Source of the DNA: Bryopsis sp. KO-2023
Taxonomy: Eukaryota; Chlorophyta; Ulvophyceae; Bryopsidales; Bryopsidaceae
Assembly (NCBI GenBank): GCA_030272585.1
Contig: BSYQ01000001.1
Span: 2,666,001 to 2,730,000, forward strand
DNA: 64,000 nucleotides
Direction: 5' to 3'
Part shown: positions 1 to 12,072 of the stretch, piece by piece
Position numbering within the stretch: the first letter of the stretch is position 1
How the letters are laid out: each line of letters starts with the position of its first letter
Notes under the pieces: model-generated
Told to the model about the DNA's origin: nothing
Databases searched by the model: none
The model's input: only the letters and a program-made list of their open reading frames with translations
Program-made: the position numbers and the translations under genes

Positions 1-1507
1 ATTTATTCCAACCGACGCACAATTTAACATTTCCCTCCCTTTCCCCCCCTCCCAAATACAAAAAAAACAAAACTATGCTTGCTCCTTTACCCCCTTTCCT
101 CCTAGGGATTCTGTGTGTCTTTTTTTTTTACCAGTAGCAGCTCTACTTCGATAGGTCTTTTTTTTTCATGTACAGGCGTATTTCAAATCTAAAAAAAAGG
201 AAAAGAAAAAAATCAAATTTTAACTCATGGAACTAGAGCCGCAGTAGTAACTTGAGCCCAGGTTGCTATTAAAATCGTCAGAGAAGAGCACACAACAAAA
301 TAAGAGGGAAGAAACCCATATCTATTTAACATGCAGATGCGTCACTTTTTTTTTCAAGTCTGTTGGCCACGAAGGAAGCTGATCACACTCCTATCGAGTG
401 TTTTCTTTCTTTTTGGGGTGCGTTTCGTGTTTGTTTCCTTTCAAGCGAAAAGCAAGACACAGATATGCTTGTTTGGTTGTTTCCGATTTCTCTTTTTATC
501 CAATGCCCTCCCCTCCCCCCCTTTCCCCTCAAAAGGCCCCCTTCACCACTCAGCCAGGGGTATCTTCCCATCGCCATTCTTTTTCTTTTTCGGCTTTTTT
601 TTTTCCTTTCAAAATCCTCTTTAGCGAGCGACACAAAGTCCTGTCCAAAAAAAAAAAAAACAGTCCACATGTTTGCCCCCCCCCAACCCCCCCCCCCTTC
701 CCCTCAGCTGGGCTCAGTTTCTTCTTCGAGGTTCACCTCGCTTAGACACAGAGCCATGGCATTCACTCGAAGTATATGTTCGAGATTTTATTCATGATCA
801 CACCGGCCACCGGACATTAACTCACCCTTCCCCGCAAAAAAAAAGGTGACAAAGTAAAAACTCAAGTCCAGAATTACGACATGTGATGAGGACTTCGTGC
901 TCCTCCCAATTCCGCCCAATTTATCAAATTTCGGATGTCTTTGTTTTACCATAGTTTTTTTTTTCTTCTTCTTGGCTTTATCCAGGGATGGGGTTATCAA
1001 ACAGCATAAATCGCCCCACGCCCCCATCCCCCAAAAAGGCATTTCTTCTCTTTCCTTTTTACATATATATATAAAGATAAATATATATTTGAATGATGCA
1101 TCCTACTCTTCCCCTTTGTTTACTTCACTCTACCCCCAAGTACAAATAAATAAACGCCCGACTCAAAACGAAAAATCTAGCATCTCTTCTTGTTTTTTGA
1201 CGTGCGTGGTGTTGCTTTTTTTTTCTGTTTCACCCTTTTCTTGCTTTTTTTTTCTGTTTCACCCTTTTCTTTCTTTTTCTTTTTTTTAATTTACCCGAAT
1301 CAATAAGAATCTGCAAGATGCTCTACAAAAAACCAAAAAAAAAAGAAACAGACAGACAGAAAATAAGAAAAAGGAAAAAAAAGAGGACTCGAAAGCATCC
1401 TTTCGACCCCCATTTCAAGGCATGAAATTAAGGTTACAAAGAAAACTACCCCGAAATCTTGGGGAGTCACCCCCCCCCCTTTCCCTCTCACACCACAATA
1501 CCAAATG
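1..1507. other. Pyrimidine-rich 3' flank, no gene seen
   Basis: Long T and C runs dominate the plus strand, with a few A runs. Open frames here are low-complexity Phe/Ser/Pro translations and no family is recognisable. Seen from the minus-strand inhibitor gene that ends at 1508, this is its purine-rich downstream side and probably holds its 3' UTR. The Kunitz exon ends at a stop that overlaps a possible donor (AG|GTAGCA), so a further 3' exon in this stretch cannot be excluded. Confidence 0.5.
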
Positions 1508-2532
1508 CTACCTGAGCCTCAGTTTCCGGTTTCCACCATTTTCGCACACGACTTTACACTCAGCTCTGGATGCAAATCTGTTGCTGTTCCCATCGCACCC
1601 ACTGTACAGAAAAGGCGTGCAGCCGTTTCTCCGAGAATCGAAGTAGTATCTCAACAGATATTCTTCAGGATCACAAGTGCCCGGATCAGGGCGCTGGGAA
1701 CATTGATCTAGTCCATGTACAATCTCCTGAGAATTGTGCGATGGCGTTTCTGGTACCGTGACCACGATCTCTGGCGGGGGAGCCGATATCACCAGTGCTG
1801 TTGGCTCAGCAAACCATATATCTACAGATTTAAAAAAAAAGAAGCATTTGCACACATGGATAAACAAAAGCCACCATCAATGCCAGAATTGTTTTCCACA
1901 TGTCTGGTCTCAGGCGGAACCCACGGCAGCTGACTGTGGTGTCTGTGCTGCCAGAGCCTAAGCTACTTCCCTCCCCCCAAAATTAAAAACAAAAATACGT
2001 TAAAAAAAACTTAACGATTGACAGCCCCAGATTTTTCGGGTGAATTTTCTGCTTCGTGCAGAGCAATGTGAACGATTCCGAAGCTGGTGAATAAGTCTTA
2101 CCAGTAGGTAGCTCCCTTTGTTGGCGTCTTTTCTTTGGTTTCTGGCATGGACAGGGCCTTTTACATCTGACTTCCACCCTTTCATGAGCAGCATCACAGG
2201 GACTCTGGTATGTGACACCATTCACCCCACACACCTGGGATTGGTGGCATACCGAGAAGCCCACATTGAAGAATGGAATGTTGATCGAAGCTGCACACAC
2301 ACGCACAGACAAAATCAACAAAAGTGACCTTCCAGCGCTGGCATGCATTGTGTCGAAGATAAAAGGGGTCCGTCGAAGGCAGCAAGAAAAGCAAAATCAT
2401 TCTGCTCTTTTCTGATCAATTGAATCCGTTACCTGAACCCGGAGCGAGGTCGATAAGCGCCTCACAGAAATGCAGGGAAGCGAGCAAAACCACCAGCACT
2501 CCCCGCGCACCAAGCTTGACCAGCTGGAGCAT
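1508..2532 (-). CDS. Secreted Kazal-Kunitz double-domain protease inhibitor
   Basis: Exons 2532-2433, 2290-2102 and 1821-1508 close in phase to give 200 aa. Exon 1 encodes a signal peptide: Met, a short basic stretch, then a hydrophobic core around VLVVLLASL ending near CEA. Exon 2 encodes one Kazal-type domain (VCGVNGVTYQSPC, then VEVRCKRPC) followed by a Lys/Arg patch. Exon 3 encodes one Kunitz/BPTI domain with all six cysteines and the RYYFD core. The spacing between Cys2 and Cys3 is 17 instead of the usual 15, and Asp follows Cys2 at the P1 position where trypsin inhibitors carry Lys or Arg. Likely a secreted serine-protease inhibitor or cysteine-rich adhesion module; the target is unknown. 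It is head-to-head with the NAXE gene. Confidence 0.8.
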
Positions 2533-3088
2533 CCTGTCACCCGAATCGCTGCTTTAACAGCACACACTCCGCCGCCAGATCCTAACAAGGAATGTGCGCC
2601 GCAACGATTCTCGAGATCACTCCGGTGGCGGCGATGATCGACCAGACTCCCAGACCCACTACGATCGCTTGATTCTTACTCCGATTTCTTTTATGAGGCC
2701 TCAGCCCGAACCACTCGAAAAGCTCTGGTGAATGACACGATATGACAAGAGATCCCCCTCTTTGTCCCAGTTAATGTCTGCCATCACGCAAACCCTATCG
2801 TTTTATGGTTCAACCCTGAGATGCGTCGCGTCGCCTCGACAGGAATCTTTATGCTTTCATTTGGTAGCACAGGGTGGGAGTCTCTATACGTTCTACGTTC
2901 TTGCAAGCGTCGCTTGTGGTGAGCGGTCTATAGAGCACGCTTCGGTGGGACATCACTCTCGAATGACGTTGTCAGCCCGGCGCATTACACCGCCACGCAC
3001 TGCATGAACGGCAGTGGTTTTCGTCAGGGGATCGCTCCTATTCACCTATTAACAGCCCAGAACTACGTTTACAACGACGCTATCCAAG
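2533..3088. promoter_or_regulatory. Shared upstream region of the Kazal-Kunitz and NAXE genes
   Basis: This 556-bp stretch separates two divergent start codons. It has mixed composition, without the homopolymer runs seen at gene 3' ends. No TATA box or other motif could be assigned. The role is inferred from position only. Confidence 0.4.
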
Positions 3089-4113
3089 ATGAACGGATGG
3101 TTTTCGACGTCCGAGGGACTCCTTGTTTCTTCTGTCGACGAGGATCAGATGCGCGAGGTGGATCGCATCGCAATCGATGAGACGGGGCCGGCACTCTTTC
3201 AGATGATGGAAAACGCCGGTCGGAATCTAGCTCTGCAGTGCCTATCCATGCTCGGTTCGGAATGGAAATCATCCACAATTGTCGTGCTGGCTGGGACCGG
3301 TGGGAATGGAGGGGGCGGAATTTGCGCCGCTCGCCACTTGGCCAACAGGGGTGCCAATGTGCATCTCTGCGTCAGCAGCGTGGAGAGGCTGGGGGATGTG
3401 CCGAAATATCAAAGGCACATCTACCAAGGAACCACTGGGAAAGAGTGCTCTCTGGAGGAGCTCCCAGCCGAAGTCGATATTGTGATCGATGCCATTCTTG
3501 GTTACAGTTTGAAGGGTGCCCCAAGAGGGATCGCATTCGAAATGATCAAGTGAGCAAACACCGAAACCTGGAGTCCTGGGAGAACTGAACGCTCAGGAAA
3601 CAGTGCGTTTTTTTCAATTACCCTGCTCGTAGGCTTACAAGCAACTCTTATGATGATTATTTTGTTTTGTTTGTGTGTAGATGGGCAAATGCAGCTGGAG
3701 CTCCATTGTTATCGCTGGACATTCCTTCTGGGGTTAATTCCACCACTGGGGAAACTCCTGGAGAGTTCATTAAGGCAACGGTATGCTGCCAGCTCTCTCG
3801 TTATTGTTCATATCCCTCTCCTTCTTCTGTCAGTGGATCAACTATGTTCCTGGAGTTTTCCCACTTTGGAATCCCAAAATTTTGCTTCGCCATTGTTTAC
3901 CCGTTTCTGAGTTTCTGTTAATTTCTACACCAGACAACGATGACGCTTGCCCTTCCAAAGACCGGTCTCCACAACTCGTTCATCAATGGGAATGTAATGT
4001 TGGCTGACATTGGGATTCCCCAAAAGACTTACGACATCCTCGGCATCGATTACCAGAGCCCATTTGGCTCAGAGTATCGCATCCCTCTCAATTTCCAGGG
4101 CGATCACTCGTAG
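3089..4113 (+). CDS. NAXE: NAD(P)H-hydrate epimerase (YjeF_N domain)
   Basis: Exons 3089-3549, 3681-3780 and 3934-4113 join in phase to 246 aa. The enzyme interconverts the R and S forms of damaged NAD(P)H hydrate so that the S-specific dehydratase can repair it. The N terminus has the family signature MREVDRIAIDE...GPALFQMMENAGRN, then the Rossmann-like core VVLAGTGGNGGGG, and LDIPSGVNSTTG in exon 2. The glycine loop reads GGNGGGG rather than the NNGGDG of animal NAXE; I recall this form from stand-alone prokaryotic YjeF_N proteins, and that is not checked here. There is no fused dehydratase domain, so the partner must be encoded elsewhere. No clear organelle presequence was seen. Confidence 0.88.
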
Positions 4114-4490
4114 CCACATGTTGGATTTTTTTTGGGGAGTGGACAAGATGTTTGGGGTGGGGGGCTGACCAAACATTGAGCCTGGGGTGAATGTGGCATT
4201 GTGCTGCTGAACAGTTTCTTGAGTCAGAAAAAGCAGGGTCCAAAACAACAACTGGGTATGTGCACACCTCCAACTCCAACTCATTGTTTCTCCGAACAGG
4301 TGGTCTGGCCGCTTTCCACAGACCCCACATTCCACCGAATATTGGACAACGTCTCCCACCCTGTGTGTACTCATCAGATTTTTTGCTGAATGAGAAAAGA
4401 GCACAAAGTTGGCTCGGATATCGCCGTACAGTCCGCTGGCTTTGTATATGATCAGCAACCTTCACGCGCGCGCGTCTATTGTTCAACGCC
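4114..4490. other. Short intergenic stretch
   Basis: Between the NAXE stop and the start of the FHA gene. Includes T-run/G-run patches near 4129-4165 and a CG repeat just before the next start codon. No gene was recognised. Confidence 0.5.
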
Positions 4491-7112
4491 ATGGATTTTT
4501 CGGTTCCTGAATGGGCGAGAACGCCCCGTCGCTCCAGAAACTTGTTTCTTTCCCTCGGTGGCCCCACGGAGAAGAAGTGGTGTATCGACGAGAAGTCCTG
4601 CTACGTGATAGGGCGCAGCCCTAATTGCGACGTGGCTATCGACAACAAGAACGCCAGCCGAGCTCACGCCTGCATCTGCCACGGAGACGCCGATGGGCCG
4701 TTCATCATGGACTTGGGAAGCGTGCATGGTGAGCTCCCAAAAGACTCAACTCACAGTGGTCTTTTGGGGAACACTGTGGGGGTGGTGTTTTCCTTTGTCG
4801 AGTAGAACACTTTCGAGTTTCTGGCTGGACAGCAGAAACATTCAAAGAAACAAATATTAAGACTGAAAGTTTTTTCAAAACAACGAACTACTTCTCCCAT
4901 TTCCGTCGGTCTGACTGTCGCTCTTTTTAAAGAACAAAGCCCACGAAAAGGAGCCAGCGAGTCCATCGCCCAGAAGGTGGTTGTCTCACTGCAGGCACCT
5001 TTCTGAATGGAGAACGACTGGAAGCCAAACAGAGAAGGCCAATCTCTGCAGGGAGTGTGATAAAATTTGCAGATTCTCAGGAGCTTTTCACACTCAAGGA
5101 AGCAGGTGGGAGGCTGTCCTAAAACAAACCAATAGATCCAGAACGCATAAATGAACGGGATGGATGTGCTGGTGATCGAGGTCACTGGGAAGGGGGGGGA
5201 TTGGAGTGTTGAAACCAGAAAAATAACGAAAAATTCTTTCGAAATGGGAGGGAAAACAAAAAAAGAAAGTAAATTTCAGATCATTTTCAAAGATCTGGAG
5301 ATCACTAATCAATCCAGCATCGACAGGCGAAGAAGGCCCCAACGTGGAAAATCAACCGGAAGTTGGCGAACAAGAGGAGTATGATCCTTTTGGTGATATC
5401 GGAGCAGAGGAGTCGATCCCGGATCGGCATGCACTACCAATTCCCGCACTCCCCAATTTAACCACTCCGTCAGGTGCTGACGATTCCATCCCTCCGATCC
5501 CTGTTTCCACGGCAACCGAACCCCATCCACGGGCAAGAGGAAGGGACGCTGACCGCGGTGGTGACAGGAAAGTCAGCCGCGGTGATGGGGACGATAGGAG
5601 GCACCATAGTGAGAGGGGGGGTGGTCGGAATAGGGAGGGGGAGAGGAGAGGGGAAGGAGACAGACATGGAGGCGATCATCATACCAAGGAGCGAGGCCGG
5701 CGGAGGGACTACAGGTTGGTGTGGGCAGCAGGCCACAGGGCTGGACCAACCCGTATGGATGGACAACAAACACCATGTTTCTTCAGGAATACTGGTCATT
5801 TTCTGATCGAGGATGCGTTGTGCAGGAAAGATAGAAGAGACGGTCACAGGAGGGATCGGAGTCCACGTGGAAGAGGCAGGGAAGGCCGTCGAGACAGGAG
5901 GTACACTTCCCTTTGGGTTTTTTGATCTGGTGTATTGGGATTTCTATTTTCTATTTCTATTTCTATTTCTATTTTTGTCGATCTTGCGATTTGAGGCGAG
6001 TCGTGCCATTCCAGGTCCAACCAGGGAAGGTTTGAGGAGAAGAAACGTGAATTGAGCCGCGAGAAAATCCCAGACCCAGACAGGAAAAAGAGGAAAACTG
6101 CGTTTTCTGAAGCGGCCCCAATGGACACGAGTGCAGATATAGGTAAACATGAAGATTTTAAGCTCGAAGTTGGAAATCAAAATTTTTGTATAATAGACAT
6201 GATTAACAACAGAATGCGCGTGTGCCAGAAATCACTGTGAAAGTGTATGTATGTTGCAGTTAAATCGATGATGCAAGCTCCAGGGCAACTGCCTGTCCCC
6301 TCGATGGGCCTCAGTATTGAGCAAAAGAAGGAGTTGCTGTGGGGAAAGAAAAAGACAGAGAAGGTGAACAGCTTGGGAAGGATAGAACTGAGAATTTTCA
6401 CATGCGAAGAATTCCGGCTGAGATTTTTGCTGAGTGGTGATGTGCGTGTGTTTGTGTTTTGTTGTCATGCATTAGACTGACCAGGGCTCCACAACCGTTG
6501 GTGTGAATCGTTGGGATACAGCCCAGTTTGGCTCATCTGAGGAGCAAAACAAGTTTCAGCGACTCATGGTAATATCAGTATTGCTGTCAGTTTGATACCG
6601 CGTGTGTAGCTCTCACCATGAAGTGGCAAGCAGTTTCGCTTTTCCCTGATATCCCTCTTTGGTGGTGCCTTCAGGGTGTCAAGGGGGAAACTCGTGCGAC
6701 TGCTCCAAGCACTACTACAGATGATGGAGAGAGAAAAGTACTAGCAGGTAAGGGTGCCAACACAGGCACACACTGTGTTCTATCCAAATCCTCATCCATG
6801 CCATCCTTGGAGCTACTCTGACGCCCATCAGGACTTGAATCCAATCCAACAGATCAAAAATAAAACCCACCAGCCCCTTTCTCCACGAAAGTTGTTTGAT
6901 CATGCGACCAACAGAACATGAGAGTTAAATCGCAGACCCACATATTCGCCCCAAAACATAGCCCCACAGTCGTGGTTTCTGTTGGAGATTTATGACCGCC
7001 GCCGATTTCTTGTGCAGGCGAGGAACAAGAACAAGTGCTGAGATCAGTGGAAGAGCATTTTGTTGCTGGGCTGCGTCGGGCAGATGGACGCACCGTCGGA
7101 CTGGGCTTGTAG
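4491..7112 (+). CDS. FHA-domain nuclear protein with RD/RG-rich middle and C-terminal SMAP domain
   Basis: Nine exons (4491-4728, 4995-5105, 5327-5714, 5826-5900, 6015-6142, 6260-6363, 6476-6568, 6675-6747, 7018-7112) keep frame through 434 aa. The FHA domain spans roughly residues 30-115, with the phosphothreonine-binding signature GRS (41-43) and SRAH (56-59), and resembles NIPP1/SNIP1-type FHA domains. A charged low-complexity region of Arg, Asp, Gly and His with SPRGRGR follows in exons 3-4, as in splicing factors. Exons 7-9 read NRWDTAQFGSSEEQNKFQRLM and end in GRTVGLGL, matching the small acidic protein (SMAP, ARL6IP4-like) C-terminal domain. Probable role: phospho-dependent adaptor in pre-mRNA processing, by inference from both domains. 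Confidence 0.8.
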
Positions 7113-8337
7113 GATCCATGATTGTAACATTGTGCAAGTGGCACAGCACAGCCAGCGGGCTGCATTAGAAAAACATAGGGAAAAATGTACTGCTGTGGGA
7201 TTGAGTGTTCTGGTTGCTTGGATTGTGGTGTACAGATATTATACAACCAACCATCTTGTGCAAAGTGTCATATTGGGCTTTTGATCGAAGCTTCCTGAAT
7301 CATAATGGATGAATTCACATTTCCATCCTGAAGTCACAGCATGCCGAAGGCAGGGCGACACATTCCGTTAATTCCGATCAACCTCTTTCGCTTTCTCGTA
7401 GTGAACTCGCAGCTCCGACGCTGGGGGGGGGGTGTAACGGGGAGCCCCATTTCGATTTTGCTTTCTTCGTTCCGTCGTGCGAAAATCCACAGAGCTTTCT
7501 TTTCCCCCCAACGTACTCCATCTCCATGATTCGGTGGATCGAAAGAAACCCACGTGGCAACCCAATAGGGTCCCAGGGCTGTCACAATTTTCGCAGTCAG
7601 CTCAAATATGGACAGACCTACATTCCGCCACACAGTGTGCTGAGGGCCGAAAAGTGAAACAACGACCGACGGGCCAGTACGTCTGGTGAACGCACTGCGG
7701 GTGTGAGCTAACCGTCTGACAGTTTTCGAGCAGGAACGGACAGTCTGACGCTAGTTGCGGGGTTGCGGAAAGCGCAACGGGAGGCTGGCGGAAAGACGAG
7801 GGATTGGGGAATCGAGAGTGGAGGGGGTAGGTTCGTTGCGCTGGAGTTGGGAATTGGCTGGAACGGAGTTGATTGGTCTCGAAAAGTTAGCAACGGCACG
7901 GTTGCGGTTAGGGGGTGTACCTCGAGTTTGTCTTACTTCTTTTAAAAACGAAGGTTTGCTCGTCCGACTGTGCGAAAGGTGGTTGTTGTCGCGTCTCCAG
8001 AGTCTCACTGCGGTAACCTTGATTGCTCCTCACCCGAGTTTTGACCGGGTCAGAAAACGCGTTTTGCTGGTGGGCAGGACACTGACGGTTGCATTTCCCG
8101 ATGGTCGCTCGCAGGTCTCGCGGAGTTTACATTCGAACAAAATCGGATTTGCTGTTGTACCAGCAAGCGACGCGTTGGGAGCCAACTGCTGGTCGAAACA
8201 CGCAACGAGAGAGCATTTATTTGACCGGGAGCGATAGGGGATCTGTTTGGTTTGGAGGTCGCCTGGAAAAGACCTCGACAGTCCCGGTTTCCCTTGTTTG
8301 AAGAATTTTCAATACAATCTTTACGACTCTATCGCCC
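7113..8337. other. Intergenic region before the leucine-zipper gene
   Basis: About 1.2 kb with no convincing exon on either strand. The part near 7680-8330 is richer in CG dinucleotides and is probably the promoter and 5' UTR of the gene starting at 8338. No specific element was identified. Confidence 0.45.
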
Positions 8338-11327
8338 ATGGCAGACAACGGTGCGGAAACCGAATACAGAATGCAGGCGTCACTCACCGCTGACGTCTCG
8401 ATGGGGAGTCTCCCGATGGGCAGTGTTCCGCTGGGAATCGTAGCGGCGAATCAAGTCCAACCTAACGGAGTGGCTGGTTTGAGGATGACGCCTCTGGATA
8501 TAGCGGCGGCCGGTGCCGGTCACCACGATCCTGGTATGGTATCTTCGTCGCTTGGAGTAGATGAACACGGGAGTGTGCGGATGATGAGCGTTGGTCTCGA
8601 CATGCATGGCGCGGCCGTCCACGCGAGGGACCCTGCGAGTGGTGCTCTCGTCGTGTCCAGGGGCGCCGGGAGTTTGCAAACCGCAGCGAGGTACGTTCGA
8701 CGCCTGCTTTGTGGGTCAGACCTGACAGACAGACCCGCTTTCGTTTGACGACGTTCCCCCCGTCCGTCTGGGGCTCCTTTGGTCCGTCCTGGTTTCTCTC
8801 CAGCGTCCGTCTTGTGCAAACCGAAGGACCCCCCAGAAAGGTTTAGTCAGACGTGGGTATATTCCGTTCAGAAAACCACTGGAAATAATTCTGTTGGCTT
8901 TGGGTCTGTTTTGCAGGAAGAAGCCACATTTGCAAGGCAGGTTTAGTGGGAGGCTGGAAACCAAAGAAGATGAGAAGAGGTTGCAGGAGGAATGCAGGCT
9001 CTTGGGTCAATTGGTGGGTGGAGTGGGCAAGAGGGGGGAAAAAAGCCGCATGACCCTCGCAAAGATTGTCAGAGCCATTGCCTCGGGAGAGGTTCGGAAG
9101 CACTGCCAGGACAGGGAGGCTAGGATTCATGTGAGTGAGCATTTCACGGTCTCACAGTCCACCCCGATTTGCAATTCCAGTGGAATTCTGGCAGTTTTCC
9201 TCCCTCGATCGCAAGCTGGGTTTGGTGTCCTGTTGTTTTTACTCTCGGTTTGCCAGGCTTGAGTCAGAAAGTGGTTTTTGTCGTTTGTGAGGATTTGGCA
9301 TGTGGTGGTTTGATGGAAACGGAATCTTGATGTTGGCATGGGGTCTAAGGTTTTGTCGTTGGATTTGTGCAACAGGAAGTGGAGGAGCGAATGAAAACTC
9401 TGGAAGCGTATTACCAAAGAGAAATCACTCTGCTCAAGCAAGAAAATGCGGCACTTCGGTTGAAATTGGAAATCCGAGCTGACGAACTGGGAGCTCGACA
9501 GGTAGCCAGCCATGTCTCCGTTTCCCACATTGATTTCACTCAAAGTGATCTCAAACCGTTGTGGGGTAGAGACGGTATGCTTTTTATCCTGGAAGAAATA
9601 CAGTTGAAAGCATGAAGATTTCCGCCCCCTCCCCCCCTCTCTCCCAAACTCCTCGATGCATAGCAGTGATGTTGACAATTTTATGTCTGACAATGGGATT
9701 TTTCGTGGCTGATGTTAGATTCAAGGTGCCCCTGCACACTACGGTCAAGAATCACTGGCTGCTTTTGGAAACGGTTTGGGGCTGGACGTTTCCTCTCTGC
9801 CGTTCTTGCTGCCTGCTGCCCCTAACCCTTCAGCTGCGGCATTACAGCAGGTGTGATCTTTGGTACAGTCGGTTCTTCCCCTGACCTCAGCTCCATCTAT
9901 CATTTCCCACATATTTACGCCAGCAATTGAGATTTCTGGACTGCTGAAGTGGGCCCCATGTACCAGCAAAAAATAGTGGTTGTGTGTGTCAACCGAAAAA
10001 AAAACCAAAATCGATTTGTTTATCGCACAGCAATTAACATATAAAAACAGCCAGTAAAAATTGAAAGAACAAGTTTGGTCATTTTGATTGTGAATATCGC
10101 TCCAGGAAATGTCATGTACGTTTTGTTAAGAGTTTTTTTGTCTCTTGTTGATTGGAAGGGTCAAGTTTCAGGGGGTCCGATTCAGGCCTGTCAGCAGACC
10201 CATGGGCATATCGCCTTGCCCAGCATGCCCCATCACACCATGGTGGCCAGCATGCAAGCAAATCCTAATGCTGAGATGCACACCAAAGCGATGATGACCG
10301 AAGAGTATCAGGCTAGAGCCCAGATGGCCCATCAAGTCAGACAACAGCCACAAGATGCGAACCTCAAACGAAAGCTGGAAGATTTTAAAGTGAGGGTTCC
10401 TGCTTTCTTTTTGCTTTTGTTTCATCCTCTGATGCTTTCCTTTTTCTTATAGTCTGGTATGATTTCCCACCAATTTGGCTTTTTCTGGGCTGGGCTTCTG
10501 GTGCAGAGTATGCAATGGATTGCTATGTCGTTAGAAGGGGTAATATTGAAGGACAAGTTCTCTGATCCCCTGGGGGATTCAGTGATGTCTCCCTATTCTG
10601 AATTTCCGGGGCTTAGTGCTGGTCGAATGCTCTGTCACAGGTAGCTCAAGCAGCCGAAGGGATGATGGGGTTGAAACCAGGGGTTGGGGAGGAGGCTGTT
10701 GCTGGTCATGCCATGGAGCCGGCCCCTCAAATTGGGTCCAAGGAGGAAACCATGGAATCGCCTGCTAAGACATTTCACTTGGCGGGGGATCGGAAAGTAT
10801 CATCAAGTCATGTGCTGAAGGTGGGGTCAGCTCCAGCGGCGCACTTTTTCTTTTAAAGTATATATATATCTTTGATTCGAAGCTCCCCAAAACTTTTGAC
10901 TTATAACAATAGTTGGGATTGTGATTAGGTTTTCAGCTGAAAGAAAATGAGTGACCTGTGGATTCCTGAATAAAGCCTGGCGGAGGAGGGGGTTAAATCA
11001 ATCTCTAATGAAATTCTAATGTGCGCAGATGAGAATCGTTTCCTTGTTTGGACTGAATCTTGATTTTTCGATCCCCACAAAAAGACGAGTTGCGTGATTT
11101 TGTGAAAGTATGTATGTCTTCCAGATAAATCCCATAAAGTTGCTTGTGTTGTGGCTTGGTGAATCAATTCCTTATTGTGCGCTTTTTTGTAGGTGCATCC
11201 AGTGCCCCCACAACAGTCATCAGAGATGAAACCTATGATTTCTACAGCGATGCCTGGCAGGCCCCCATCAAGTGGAAACTCTCCTCAGCAGGTCGCAGAG
11301 CGAGAATGGGGCCAACCATCAAGTTGA
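8338..11327 (+). CDS. Met/Gln-rich putative nuclear protein with a leucine-zipper coiled coil
   Basis: Seven exons (8338-8690, 8917-9130, 9376-9501, 9719-9850, 10159-10389, 10641-10820, 11193-11327) join in phase to 456 aa. Residues 1-118 are Gly/Met/Ala/Val-rich and disordered. A basic patch RKKPHLQGRFSGR opens exon 2. Exon 3 is a clear coiled coil with zipper spacing (LEAYYQREITLLKQENAALR). The rest is rich in Gln, Pro, Met and Ala, as in activation or scaffold segments. The layout recalls bZIP factors, but the N-x7-R basic-region signature is not visible, so I do not call it bZIP. Another open piece (10508-10630, LKDKFSDPLGDS) could be an extra or retained exon. Confidence 0.62.
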
Positions 11328-12072
11328 TCAGGGTATTTATGCCGAGGAAAAAAGAAAAACTGTCTTAAGTTTGGTTCCAGTAAAATAGGTGAAAGAAAAC
11401 CAGAACAGGAGGAGGAGGTGGTGGTGGTCTTGTAAGGGGGGGGGGGGAAGAATTGAACACACAAGAGTCGAGAAAGATTCCCGTTGTTAAAAATGGGGTG
11501 ATGGAGTGGAAAAGAAAAGCAGGGTTTTGTTTGGGGTGGGCAGCAAGGATGCATATTTGGCTTGTATTTGGTTGATGTTTTTTTTTTCCCTTTTTCCTTT
11601 TTTTTTTGTTTGGGGGAGGGGGGGGGGAAGGCAGGGGGTTTGTGAGATTGATGGCTGTTGTGGCAAAAGAATGTACGGGATAAGAAATGGGCAGCAGATG
11701 AAGGGGGTGTTAGTTTGTGGCATCACGGTGTAACGAAAGCATAACTGCTCGATGAAAGCCTAACTGAGTAGATCTTTGGGAGTCCAACTTCAGGAGAATA
11801 ATAATGCCTTCACCTAACCCCCATACAGACATGTTGGGGACAAAGAAAGGGTTCTTTTCCAACACAGAATCGTCACATCCACAGCCCTCCATCCTAAGAG
11901 CGGCCAAAAGGTTGGTGCAGTACACCGTTAGTCATCCAACAGTTGTAAAATTCACCCTTCTCTTCCCGGCATACAAGCCATGCGAATGTATGCCATTTGC
12001 TTGATCCTGACACACAAGAAAGGAAATGCAACACCACTCACTCACGATATATCAGAAACATTTCAGGAACAT
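11328..12072. other. Convergent 3' flanks
   Basis: Lies between two converging genes. The first 400 bp are G- and GA-rich on the plus strand (GGGGGGGGGG near 11440, T-then-G runs near 11580-11630). The remainder has mixed composition. No gene was seen. Confidence 0.5.

Noticed and set aside
331-797. Several overlapping open frames at the left edge
   Set aside because: They translate homopolymers into Phe, Lys and Pro runs; open on both strands simultaneously.
9376-9501. bZIP domain in the leucine-zipper gene
   Set aside because: The zipper is clear, but the basic region with Asn-x7-Arg is absent upstream, so a bZIP call would overstate the evidence.
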